A stretch of DNA of 64,000 nucleotides from Xiheimicrobium sp052034585 (GTDB lineage Bacteria > Myxococcota > Myxococcia > Myxococcales > Myxococcaceae). The position numbers and the translations under genes were made by a program. The notes below the pieces were generated by a model. The model had not been told where the DNA came from. It saw nothing but the letters and a program-made list of their open reading frames with translations, and did not search any database. Below, in pieces: positions 12,168 through 20,800 of the stretch. Position 1 is the stretch's first letter, and each line of letters starts with the position of its first letter. The stretch spans positions 62,001-126,000 of the forward strand of contig JBPOIJ010000081.1 in the NCBI GenBank assembly GCA_052034585.1, in the 5' to 3' direction.

Positions 12168-13214
12168 ATGGACGACGAGACGAAGCTCCTCGCGCGCCGG
12201 GCCGCGTCGCGCCTCGCCGGCCGTCGTCGTGGCTCCCCCGAGGACGACGCGCAGACCGCTGCGCTCTTGTTGTCCCTTCTCGCGGAAGGCCGGGAAGGCC
12301 TCTCCGCCGACGAGCGGATGCGCTTCGTTCGTGAGGTTCTCGAGTTGGGCTACCCATGGGCGCTCGAGCTCGACCCTGACGACGTCGCCGCCGCGCGGGC
12401 AGTGCCGGCTCGGAGGCGTCGGTGGTGGCCGGCCGTTCTCGCGGGCGTTGCGGTCGTCGTCGCCGTCGCGTCGTTCTCGCCAGCTGCGCCCGCCTCGGCG
12501 AGCCGGCTCGACGCGCCGCCTTCACTCCAGGGCGAGGAGGAGTCCGAGACAGGGCGGCGCGCGCAGCGCATCGTGTTCGACGACCCCCTCGAGATTGCCG
12601 GCTCTCCGGAGCTCAAGCCGGAGCCGCGCACTCGCTCCAGCTCGCCACCGTTCACGCGACGTGCGTTCGCTTCGCTCGCCGCCGCCGGAGACTGGGAGAC
12701 GATCATCGAGCGTGGCGACGCCTGCCGCCGCGACGATCCGTTCGACCTCGATTGCATCCTCGAGGGGGCGCTCGCGCACGCCAAGCTCGCCGAACGCGCG
12801 CCGGCCGGTGAGCTTCGTCCCCTCGATCGTCGGCTCGCCGAAGTGACGGTGACCGAGCACGAACGCGCTGCTCGCGCGCTCCTCCGCCGCTACCTCTCGG
12901 TCGCTCCATCGTCCGATCCGCGGGCGCCGAAGATCGTGCGGCTCCTTCGGGATCGTGGTGACTGGGTGGAGTGGGACCCGACGGCCGCCGATCGCGAGCT
13001 CGCGGCGCTGGCCAGCGCGCCAGGCGGAGACTGCTTCGGCCTGTACATGTACACCGCCGAGGCGTTCGAAGAGCGGGCGCTTCGAACGCGGCACCCTGAC
13101 GATCTCGGGCACCTTCGAGCGCTGGAGGCCACCGCCTTCAAGGTGCTCGGCTGCTCGAGAAGACGGTTCGACCATTCATGTCCCTGCGTCGACCGGAACG
13201 AGGTCGGCTTCTGA
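12168..13214 (+). CDS. Hypothetical single-pass membrane protein
   Basis: From ATG 12168 the product is 348 residues; a GTG at 12126 would add 14. A basic N-terminal cytoplasmic segment of about 85 residues is followed by RRRRWWPAVLAGVAVVVAVA, a single membrane helix, then an acidic, Pro-rich linker and a helical extracytoplasmic domain of about 200 residues. The C-terminus has two paired cysteines in HSCPCVDRN. The layout resembles membrane-anchored regulatory or envelope proteins, but there is no recognisable domain. It begins 86 bases after the radical-SAM gene and may or may not belong to that operon. Confidence 0.65.
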   Translation: MDDETKLLARRAASRLAGRRRGSPEDDAQTAALLLSLLAEGREGLSADERMRFVREVLELGYPWALELDPDDVAAARAVPARRRRWWPAVLAGVAVVVAVASFSPAAPASASRLDAPPSLQGEEESETGRRAQRIVFDDPLEIAGSPELKPEPRTRSSSPPFTRRAFASLAAAGDWETIIERGDACRRDDPFDLDCILEGALAHAKLAERAPAGELRPLDRRLAEVTVTEHERAARALLRRYLSVAPSSDPRAPKIVRLLRDRGDWVEWDPTAADRELAALASAPGGDCFGLYMYTAEAFEERALRTRHPDDLGHLRALEATAFKVLGCSRRRFDHSCPCVDRNEVGF

Positions 13215-13264
13215 GGTCGGGGTGAGCGACGACGCGCGGAGCCATCACGCGCACCCACCGAGAC

Positions 13265-13948
13265 TCACAGCGTCCAGTCGATGGCGCCGCGACCCTTGGC
13301 GACGAGCAGCTCGTTCGCCTTCGTGAAGGGTTTGTCCTTGGTGACCGCGACGAGGAACGCGTCCTTGTTGAGGGGAGACGGGTGGGGCGTGATCAGCACC
13401 ACGTGCCTCGTCGCGTCGACCAGCTTGGTCACCATCGCCTCGGCGGGCTTGCCAAAGCAGAAGAAGACGATCGGCCCGGGCAGCGCGGCGACGGCGCGGA
13501 CGATCGCCTCGGTGAACGGCTCCCAGCCCTTCTTCTTGTGCGAGTTCGCCTCGCCTTCGCGGACGGTGAGCACGGTGTTGAGCAGCAGCACCCCGCGCTC
13601 GGCCCACTTCGAGAGATCGCCAGTGGTGGGCTTGGGCAGCCCGACGTCGGCGGCGAGGCCCTGGAAGAGGTTTCGGAGTGAGCCGGGCGGCTTCACCCCG
13701 GGGCTCACCGAGAAGGCGAGGCCGTTGGCATGGCCCGGCTTGGGGTAGGGATCTTGACCGAGGATGACGGCCTTCACCGCGTCGGGCGGCGTGTGGGCGA
13801 GCGCGGCGAAGATCTGCTCGCGCGGTGGAAAGACGGTGGCGCTGGCGAACTCGGCGTCGACGAAGGCCTCGAGGCTCGCGAAGGAGTCGGCCGTGACGGC
13901 AGGCGCGAGCACGGCGCGCCATGGAGGGGGGATCAGCTCTGCGAGCAT
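13265..13948 (-). CDS. ung: Uracil-DNA glycosylase, family 1
   Basis: Starting at ATG 13948 gives 227 residues, the usual length. The enzyme excises uracil from DNA to start base-excision repair. The catalytic water-activating motif is ILGQDPYP near residue 64, the uracil pocket has GLAFSV, and the His-containing loop is TPHPSPLN. Motif A ends in Pro rather than the His of E. coli, as in actinobacterial enzymes. A longer frame to 14035 would overlap the divergent lipoprotein start and lacks Ung-like sequence. Confidence 0.95.
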   Translation of the reverse strand: MLAELIPPPWRAVLAPAVTADSFASLEAFVDAEFASATVFPPREQIFAALAHTPPDAVKAVILGQDPYPKPGHANGLAFSVSPGVKPPGSLRNLFQGLAADVGLPKPTTGDLSKWAERGVLLLNTVLTVREGEANSHKKKGWEPFTEAIVRAVAALPGPIVFFCFGKPAEAMVTKLVDATRHVVLITPHPSPLNKDAFLVAVTKDKPFTKANELLVAKGRGAIDWTL

Positions 13949-14033
13949 GCGTGCGCTTCTACTCGATGCTGTCCTCGCTTCGGCGTCACTCTTTTCGTCG
14001 ACGAGAAGCCAGACCTTCGGTTCACTGCCGGCC

Positions 14034-14618
14034 ATGAGACGTCAGCCACTGCTCGTGGGCCTCCTCCTCGTCGCGTGTGGACCACCGATGGTCTCGTCGG
14101 AGGAGACGGCTCGCCGCGCCTGGCTCGGGCTCGATCGCTCGGTCGGCAAGTCGATCACTCTCGGCTTCGCGGGCTTCAACGCCGCGTCGAGCGCCAACAT
14201 CCCCACCCAGATGACGACGGGCGACGACGGGGGAACGCTCACGATCTCTGGGAAGGTCGATCAGGGCGCCTCGGCGAACAAGGGCATGCGGCTCGAGGTG
14301 GCGATGAACGCGTACTCCGACGGGCTCGTCGCGTTCGATGGCGGCGCGGTGCGCGTCACCTACGGCACGACCGATGGGTCGCTCCCCGCGCTCGACTTGC
14401 AGCTGCGGAACATTCCTGACGGGACCTACAGCGGCACGCTCGCCGGCGCGTACCAGATGAGCGGCGAGCTCCAGGGCTCGGTGCAGCTGAACCTGTCGAT
14501 GAGCGGTCAGATCGAGAACGACGGAACGGGCAAGGTGCGTCGCAAGGCCGGCTCCTCGACGATCACGGGCACTGCGACGTCGGCCTCGGGAGTCTTTCAG
14601 GTGAACGTCACGCAATGA
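14034..14618 (+). CDS. Putative lipoprotein, unknown function
   Basis: From ATG 14034 the product is 194 residues. It begins MRRQPLLVGLLLVACG, a short lipoprotein signal with lipobox LVAC. The mature part is rich in Gly, Ser and Thr with beta-strand periodicity (GGTLTISGKVDQG, SMSGQIENDG), suggesting a small beta-sandwich or barrel on the membrane surface. No family is recognised. It shares an ATGA overlap (14615-14618) with the esterase gene downstream, so the two are probably co-translated. Confidence 0.75.
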   Translation: MRRQPLLVGLLLVACGPPMVSSEETARRAWLGLDRSVGKSITLGFAGFNAASSANIPTQMTTGDDGGTLTISGKVDQGASANKGMRLEVAMNAYSDGLVAFDGGAVRVTYGTTDGSLPALDLQLRNIPDGTYSGTLAGAYQMSGELQGSVQLNLSMSGQIENDGTGKVRRKAGSSTITGTATSASGVFQVNVTQ

Positions 14619-15739
14619 CGCGACTGGCTCGTCTCTTCGCGGTCCTCTGGGCCGTGGCGATGACGGGCCCGGGGCTGCTGGCGCTCCTGCTGCTCTTCGT
14701 CGCGGCGACCTGGCGCGGCCATCTCTTCGCCCTCGTCGCGCTCGCGATCGCCTCGGTGCCGATCGGCTTCACGTGGTGGGTGAGTGGACGATCGAGGCGC
14801 GCGCTCGCGTGCACGGTCGGCCTCGCGTCGATCGCCGTGGTCGGCACCGTCGTGCTCGTCATGTCGTTTCCCTCGCCGCGTGGGCCGAGTGAAGACGGCG
14901 CGTGGGCTGAAACGCCGGGCGGAGTGGCTCGCCTCTCCCCCGCGACCCTGCTGCCCGAGGTCGATCAGCTGGTGCTCGGCTCCTACCTCGTCGGCTTCCT
15001 CGACCCGTACCTCACTCCGGACTCGGCGAGTCGCGTTCGCCGCCTGTTCCTCTCGGTGTACCGGCCGATGCTCGACGACCCTCAGTTCGGCGCGCTCCCC
15101 AGCCAGCTCGGCGAGGCCTACCTCTCGCTCTCGACCGGTCAGCAGTTCGTCTACGTGCCGAGGCACGTCCCGGGCGAGAAGCTCCCGTGCGTCGTCTTTC
15201 TTCACGGGAGCGGCGGCAACTTCCAAGGCTACCTCTGGGTGTGGAAGCCCCTCGCCGACGCAGGCCGCTTCGTCGTCGTCGCGCCCGCCTTTGGGTTCGG
15301 CAACTGGCATCGCCACGGTGGCGTGGAGACGATCGAGACCGCGCGCCGTCACGCGCTCGAGACCTTGCCGATCGATCCCGATCGAATGGTGCTCGCCGGG
15401 CTGTCGAACGGTGGTCGAGGAGTGATGCGGGCGATCGAGGCAGACGCCGATCGACGGTGGAAGGCGGTCATCTTGCTGAGCGCGGTGGTCGACGTCGACC
15501 CGAGCGAGGCAGCGTGGAAGGGGAGGCCCGTCTTGGTGATCCACGGCCTGAAGGACGATCGGATCGCCGAGAAGTGGTTCCGGCTCGCGGTGAAGGCGCT
15601 CGAAGACGTCGGCGCAGCGGTGACGACCCGCGCCGATCCCGACGAAGATCACTTCCTCGTCTTCTCGCGCCGCGACGAGCTCGAGCAGTGGACCCTCGAG
15701 TTCCTGCGCGCGGTCCTCGACGCTCCGGCAGCCCACTGA
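14615..15739 (+). CDS. Alpha/beta hydrolase (esterase) with membrane N-terminus
   Basis: The 374-residue protein has two or three hydrophobic helices in its first 90 residues (LLALLLLFVAATW, LFALVALAIASVPIGF) and then an alpha/beta-hydrolase domain. The oxyanion loop is FLHGSGGN, the nucleophile elbow is GLSNGGRG and a late DEDHF supplies a probable catalytic His. The domain resembles poly(hydroxyalkanoate) depolymerase or feruloyl-esterase-like enzymes, but the substrate is unknown. The helices probably place the catalytic domain in the periplasm. It is coupled to the preceding lipoprotein gene. Confidence 0.82.
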   Translation: MTRLARLFAVLWAVAMTGPGLLALLLLFVAATWRGHLFALVALAIASVPIGFTWWVSGRSRRALACTVGLASIAVVGTVVLVMSFPSPRGPSEDGAWAETPGGVARLSPATLLPEVDQLVLGSYLVGFLDPYLTPDSASRVRRLFLSVYRPMLDDPQFGALPSQLGEAYLSLSTGQQFVYVPRHVPGEKLPCVVFLHGSGGNFQGYLWVWKPLADAGRFVVVAPAFGFGNWHRHGGVETIETARRHALETLPIDPDRMVLAGLSNGGRGVMRAIEADADRRWKAVILLSAVVDVDPSEAAWKGRPVLVIHGLKDDRIAEKWFRLAVKALEDVGAAVTTRADPDEDHFLVFSRRDELEQWTLEFLRAVLDAPAAH

Positions 15740-15912
15740 GACGACTCCGCAGTTCGGCGTTCGCCGGTGTGCACGCTGGGAGGGGCTTTCAGAAGCTCTC
15801 GACGAGATCACCGGCAAAGTCGTTGGCACCAGCACCGAGGTGCGGCCCGGGTCCGCCGACCACCGGCACAACTCCGGTCAAGCCGCAGCTCGTGATTCAG
15901 ACGCGCTGACGC

Positions 15913-17874
15913 TCAGAGTCGAGCCTCGAGCCCGAGCACTGGTATCGGAAAACCGAGCGGCGAAGAGGCGGGCTTCGAGGTGAGGGTGAGATCGCCGCGT
16001 GCTTGTTGCTCGAGGGTCGCGGTGGCGACGCCGAACGAACGGCCGGTCGGCTGGGCCCACACCGAGAGGTTCTGCACGTCGAGGAAGAGCTCGAGCTCGA
16101 ACGGCGTCGGCTTCCACGTCTTCGAGAACCGCGCGTCGACCCGCACCCAGGGATCGGCGCGGCCAGCGAGATCACGATCGATCGGGACCCACTTCGGCGT
16201 GCGACGGATCGGGTCCGTGCCAGGCCGCTGATCGAGCGAGAAGAGCCCGCCTTCCATCGGCGCGCCGGTCTGGAAGGTGACGGTCGCTCCGAGCGCCCAT
16301 CCCTTGCCGAAGCGCCAGCCGCCCGCCGCCTGGAGTTGGTGGTTCTGATCGAAGGTCCACGGCACCTCGACGCTCGCGTCTCCCCGAGGAAGCCCGTCGA
16401 TGCCCCAGCGAGTGATGGTGAGCGTTCGTCGAGAGACGACGAGCCCGTAGGAGGCGCGGGCCCAGAATGTCGCGTTCGGCTTGAAGGCCCACGACAGCGA
16501 ACCTCCGCCGGCCCAGCCGCGCCCGATTCGTCTCTGCACGTCTTCGCTCGAGCCATTCACCTCGGGGAGGAAGGAGTCGTCGAAGGGCGAGAGCTCGATC
16601 GTTCGTCGCAGTGACGAGCCGAACACGCGCGCGGCGAAGTGGTGGTTGGCGTCGGGACGGAAGCGGGCGCCGAGCTCTCCGACGATCGCTTGCTGGAGCC
16701 CCAAGTTCCACGAGCTCGTGTCGAGCACCGGAACGGGGACGAGCCAGGTGGCGGGCTGATGCCGAACGCCCGCGCTGCCAGTGATCGTCCACGCCTCGCC
16801 GAGGTCTCGTTCGACCGAGAGCCGAGGATCGATGGCGCCGATCGGCGCCGCGTCGAGGGGTTTCCAGAGATCGCCGCGCGCGCCAGCCGCCCAGCGAAAG
16901 GGCCCGCGATCGTCTCGCGCCTCGAGGAAGACGCTCGCCACCGCAGCGGCGCCCAGCTCTCGCCTGGCGGTCGTCGTGACGGCCGAACCTTCGACGCCTG
17001 GAATCGGGGGCAGCGCCGAGTCGGCCGTTCGCTGGAGCACGATGCGCCGCACCGACACGTCGCCGCCGACGGCGAGCTGCACCTCTCGGGTGATCATCGG
17101 ACGAAACGCCGCGCGGGCGGTCAGCGCTTGTTCACCGCCGGTGATGTCGTGACGGGTCTGCGTCGCTCGAATCGCGAGCGCGATCGAATCGTGGGAGGCG
17201 TCGAGCCCGAGCTCGAAGGGCCCCTGAGTCCACCGAGCGTCGACGAGCTGGCTGAAGAGCCGCGCCGAGATCGGAATGCCGGAGACGGTGAGCGCGGCAT
17301 CGTCGGCGACTCCGAGCGCGAGCAGGCGGAGATGGCCTTCACCGAGCGGCTGGACGAGCCGCAGCTGCCAATCACCGAGGAGCGCCCGCACCTTGAGGAA
17401 CGAGGCTGCGATCGCGGGCAGGGCAAAGAAGCGAGCGCCGGCTTGAACCTCGGTGCGAGTCGACTCCACGAGGCCGTCGACGGTGAGCGAGGTGGTGAGC
17501 ACGTCTTGGCGGATCGAGGCGTGCCAGCCGGTCGGATCTCGGCGGCGAGGCAGCAGGGTGATCGTCCGGCCCAGGGTTCGTCCTCGCTCGACCGACTCCG
17601 CCGACGAGCCGAGGTGAACGCCTTCGAGCCACTGCGCGGGCAGCGTCGACGGGCCGAAGAAGCCGTGCGCGGGCATTCGCAGCGTCACTCCGTCGAAGCG
17701 AATCGCCGAGGCCGCCGGTTGGAGGCCGTCGATCGCGGCCGGACTGAACCCCGACAACAGCGAGCGCGCGCCGGGATCGAGGAACACCGTGCGCGCGGGA
17801 TCGGCCCAGGTCCCTGCTGCCTCACGGGGAAAGTCCGGCTGGGCGAGGACGACGAGGAGGAGCGCGAAGCTCAT
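15913..17874 (-). CDS. Outer-membrane beta-barrel, TonB-receptor-like with short plug
   Basis: Starting at ATG 17874 gives 653 residues with signal MSFALLLVVLAQ. The start is fixed by the ATGA overlap with the upstream CehA-like gene. After the signal comes about 90 residues that look like a shortened plug (IRFDGVTLRMPAHGFF, LEGVHLGSSAESVERGR), then alternating hydrophobic strands typical of a TonB-dependent receptor barrel (FELELFLDVQNLSVWAQPTG resembles the receptor C-terminal region). The full plug of about 120-150 residues and a clear TonB box are not seen. It may be a channel or receptor for a product of its neighbour. Confidence 0.75.
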   Translation of the reverse strand: MSFALLLVVLAQPDFPREAAGTWADPARTVFLDPGARSLLSGFSPAAIDGLQPAASAIRFDGVTLRMPAHGFFGPSTLPAQWLEGVHLGSSAESVERGRTLGRTITLLPRRRDPTGWHASIRQDVLTTSLTVDGLVESTRTEVQAGARFFALPAIAASFLKVRALLGDWQLRLVQPLGEGHLRLLALGVADDAALTVSGIPISARLFSQLVDARWTQGPFELGLDASHDSIALAIRATQTRHDITGGEQALTARAAFRPMITREVQLAVGGDVSVRRIVLQRTADSALPPIPGVEGSAVTTTARRELGAAAVASVFLEARDDRGPFRWAAGARGDLWKPLDAAPIGAIDPRLSVERDLGEAWTITGSAGVRHQPATWLVPVPVLDTSSWNLGLQQAIVGELGARFRPDANHHFAARVFGSSLRRTIELSPFDDSFLPEVNGSSEDVQRRIGRGWAGGGSLSWAFKPNATFWARASYGLVVSRRTLTITRWGIDGLPRGDASVEVPWTFDQNHQLQAAGGWRFGKGWALGATVTFQTGAPMEGGLFSLDQRPGTDPIRRTPKWVPIDRDLAGRADPWVRVDARFSKTWKPTPFELELFLDVQNLSVWAQPTGRSFGVATATLEQQARGDLTLTSKPASSPLGFPIPVLGLEARL

Positions 17875-19448
17875 CGGCGCCTCCGCAGCAGCAAGCCCGC
17901 GACGAGCAGAAGTCCTCCGTTCGAGCTCGTGCAGCCAGGACAGCCACGTGGCGTCTCTCTGGCGACGACGACGGGCGGACCGGGCGGGGAGTCGGGCGCC
18001 AGCCACACATGCGAGCTCACCGTGCGAGGGAGCTGGCCGATGCGAACCTCGACCCGCATTCGGCTCGACCGGCCTTCGGGGGCCTCGAGTGGCTGCTCGT
18101 CGACGAAGGGCTCGGAGGTGATCGCGACGTCTCGCACGAGCTGCCCGTTCTCGATCCACGCCAGTCGCATTCCGACGCCGCCGGTGACGTACGCCTGCAG
18201 CCGCGCCGACGTTCCCACCAAGGTGTCCGCCGACCGCGGGAGCGTCGTGAGTGACGAGAGTGACACCATCGGGTCGTCGGGCCCACGCAGCTTCACCGCC
18301 GTGCGGCCTTCCCTCAGCGCGCGCGTCAAGCCGGCGACCGACAGCTCGGAGGCGTAGAGCATCGTGGTGGGCGAGCCGAGGGCGCTCTGGGTCTGGTTGA
18401 GCGCCTGGCCGGCGCGGTGATCATCGCTCCCGCCGACGGCCGCGAGGTGAAAGCCCTTGTCGGCCAACGCTTCCCAGAGCGCGATCGCCGATTCGTCGAA
18501 GAGCGAGCCGGTCTCGTCCCAGCCACCGACGCCGACCTCGATCGCGTGCACCAGGCTCGGCGAGCTCGGTTGTTGCCAGGCGCAGCCGATGCAGAACGAG
18601 CCGAGATCGAGGGTGGGGTGGTTGATGGTGGCGATCGCGCCTTGCGCGTCGAACGCCCGGAGCGCGTTCGTCATCGAGACGCCGTCGCGGCCGAGCCAGA
18701 AGGGAACGAACTCCGAAGCACCGAAGCCGTTGAGGTGGCCGGCGTAGGTCGTGAACTCCACCGAGGGAACCAGGAGCACCGTCGGGTTCCGCGCCTGCGC
18801 CTGGTTGATGAAGTCGTAGTGCGAGGCGGTGTTGTGATCGCTCAGCGCGACGAAGTCGAGGCCACGCGAGCGGGCGAAGGTGGCGATCTCGTCGAGGCTC
18901 GGGCGGGCGTCACCGCTCTCGAGCGAGTGCACATGGGTGTCGCCAGCGTACCAGCGCGCGTTCTTTTCGAGCGCCTCCGCCGGCGTGTAGGCCTCGCGCT
19001 GTTGCGGCGTGAGCGTCGCCCGCATTCGCGTCTCGATCTCGAGCCGGTACTTCGCCGGCCGCTGCGTCACCTGCGCCTGTCCGATGAGCACCTTCCACAT
19101 TCCCGTCGGGAGCGTCGTGGACACTCCGGTGGCGACGAGCCCCGAGCGGTAGCTCCGGCTCGAGGCCCTGGCGCCGACGATGATCGGCTCGGAGTTCCCG
19201 CCGCCCCAGCCCCAGAACGTGTCCGACGGCCCGAGCAGCCCCCAGTCGAGAATGTTCGCGCTCGAGAGATCGTCGTGCCTCACCTCGAGCTCGGCGATGC
19301 CGGTACCGACCGGGAACGAGACGGTGAAGAAGGTACCGGCGTCGGCCGAGATCTCGGCCTCGAGCACCAGCGGCGCGGCAAGGGCGAGGTTCGGCAGGAG
19401 CGCGAAGAGGACGGCTCGGGACGCCATCATGACGGAGGTGGATAGCAC
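17871..19448 (-). CDS. CehA/McbA-family PHP metallohydrolase with MYXO-CTERM-like tail
   Basis: The 525-residue secreted protein has an N-terminal signal peptide ending near LALAAP, a beta domain of about 130 residues, and then a PHP phosphoesterase domain: GDTHVHS, LSDHN, YAGHLNGFG, NHPTLD and GGSDDHRAG carry the His/Asp metal ligands. CehA/McbA relatives include carbaryl hydrolase. The C-terminus, CPGCTSSNGG followed by a Leu-rich helix and RRRR, fits the MYXO-CTERM surface-sorting signal of Myxococcota. It is coupled to the outer-membrane barrel gene by an ATGA overlap. Confidence 0.85.
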   Translation of the reverse strand: MLSTSVMMASRAVLFALLPNLALAAPLVLEAEISADAGTFFTVSFPVGTGIAELEVRHDDLSSANILDWGLLGPSDTFWGWGGGNSEPIIVGARASSRSYRSGLVATGVSTTLPTGMWKVLIGQAQVTQRPAKYRLEIETRMRATLTPQQREAYTPAEALEKNARWYAGDTHVHSLESGDARPSLDEIATFARSRGLDFVALSDHNTASHYDFINQAQARNPTVLLVPSVEFTTYAGHLNGFGASEFVPFWLGRDGVSMTNALRAFDAQGAIATINHPTLDLGSFCIGCAWQQPSSPSLVHAIEVGVGGWDETGSLFDESAIALWEALADKGFHLAAVGGSDDHRAGQALNQTQSALGSPTTMLYASELSVAGLTRALREGRTAVKLRGPDDPMVSLSSLTTLPRSADTLVGTSARLQAYVTGGVGMRLAWIENGQLVRDVAITSEPFVDEQPLEAPEGRSSRMRVEVRIGQLPRTVSSHVWLAPDSPPGPPVVVARETPRGCPGCTSSNGGLLLVAGLLLRRRR

Positions 19449-19521
19449 GGCCCGCCGGGCGCATCGTGCGCGTCGACCGCTCGTCGCCTGCCGGTGACCG
19501 AAGGAGTGCTAAGCCGGTCGC

Positions 19522-20664
19522 ATGCTCAAGCAGCACTTCACCCGGTTCCTTTCGTCGAAGCCCGACCGGCTCCACTTCGCTGCGCACAGCCATCACCCGT
19601 GGCCTGACGTTTCCTTCGAGGCCCATCAGCAGGCCTGGCTCGACGCCGCGACGCACGTCGACGCCAAGTGGGATCACGTCTTTGGGGAGATCATTCCCCA
19701 GGCGCAGCGGCAGGTGGCGGCCGAGCTCTCGTTGTCGGATCCCTCGACGATCGTCTTCGCGCCCAACACCCATGAGTTCGTGGTGCGGGTCTTGTCGTGT
19801 CTCCCCGAGCGGCCGCGCATCGTCACCAGCGACGCCGAGTTTCATTCCTTCGAGCGTCAGCTGCGCCGCCTCGAGGAAGACGCCCTCGTGTCCGTCACTC
19901 GCGTTCCGTCGGAGCCGTTCGACACGTTCCCGACTCGGCTCGCCGAAGCGGTGCGCACCATCTCGCCCGAGCTGCTCTTCGTGAGCCAGGTCTTCTTCAA
20001 CTCGGGCGCGCAGGTGCGCGGACTCGAGGCGGTGGTGAACGCGGCGCCGAAGAGCACCGTCGTCGTCATCGACGGCTACCACGCGTTCTGCGCGATCCCC
20101 ACCTCGCTCGCCTCGCTCGAGCAGCGCGTCTTCTTCCTCGCCGGTGGCTACAAGTACGCGATGGCCGGGGAAGGCGCCTGTTTCCTCCACGTGCCGGCGT
20201 CGACCTCGTTTCGTCCGCGCAACACCGGCTGGTTCGCGGCCTTCGGTGCGCTCCAGGAGAAGCAGAGCGGTCGCGTTCCCTACGCTCCGGGTGGCGGTGC
20301 GTTCTGGGGCGCCACCTTCGATCCCTCCGGCCTGTACCGACTCAACGCCGTCATGCGCTGGCGCCAGTCGATCGGCCTCACCACCGCGAAGGTGCGTGCT
20401 CATGCCCACGCGCTCCAGAGGCGCTTCGTCGAGGGCTTGAGTGATCGCCACCTCGTCTCCGCGGCTCAGCTCGTCGTCTCGATCTCGGACGATCAGCGCG
20501 GCCAGTTCCTCACCTTCCGCTCCGCCGACGCCAAGGCGCTCCACCAACGGCTCGAACGGCGCGGAGTGATGACCGACGCGCGCGACGATCGCTGGCGCTT
20601 CGGCTTCGGGCCGTACCAGGACGAAGCCGACGTCGACGAGCTCTTGCGGCGCCTCGTTCGCTGA
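19522..20664 (+). CDS. Class V aminotransferase-fold enzyme, kynureninase-like
   Basis: The 380-residue PLP enzyme has fold-type I landmarks. YFN-type residues near 155-165 appear in FVSQVFFNSGAQ, the cofactor Asp is in VVVIDGYHAF, and the Schiff-base lysine is in LAGGYKYAMAGEG. The aspartate-with-lysine spacing and GYKY motif resemble kynureninase and cysteine desulphurase-like proteins. No tryptophan-catabolism genes are nearby, so the substrate is open. It is transcribed away from the CehA-like gene and looks monocistronic. Confidence 0.78.
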   Translation: MLKQHFTRFLSSKPDRLHFAAHSHHPWPDVSFEAHQQAWLDAATHVDAKWDHVFGEIIPQAQRQVAAELSLSDPSTIVFAPNTHEFVVRVLSCLPERPRIVTSDAEFHSFERQLRRLEEDALVSVTRVPSEPFDTFPTRLAEAVRTISPELLFVSQVFFNSGAQVRGLEAVVNAAPKSTVVVIDGYHAFCAIPTSLASLEQRVFFLAGGYKYAMAGEGACFLHVPASTSFRPRNTGWFAAFGALQEKQSGRVPYAPGGGAFWGATFDPSGLYRLNAVMRWRQSIGLTTAKVRAHAHALQRRFVEGLSDRHLVSAAQLVVSISDDQRGQFLTFRSADAKALHQRLERRGVMTDARDDRWRFGFGPYQDEADVDELLRRLVR

Positions 20665-20800
20665 CTGGCCGAACGGTGGAGCGCGTGGACGAATGACCGC
20701 GTCGCACGCCGTTGAAACCACATGACCGTCTCCCCGCAGCCTCGACGCAGGCGGGCCTCAAAATCAGCGCCGCCGAGCCCTGGTTTGGTATGTCGAAACC

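Noticed and set aside
13265..13948. Pro in place of His in the uracil-DNA glycosylase motif A (GQDPYP).
   Set aside because: The same variant occurs in other family 1 enzymes such as the mycobacterial one, so it is not a loss of function.
15740..15912. A peptide-like open stretch on the minus strand after the barrel gene (GANDFAGDLVESF).
   Set aside because: It is preceded directly by a stop, has no convincing start codon, and is only about 35 residues. I treat the 173-base region as non-coding.
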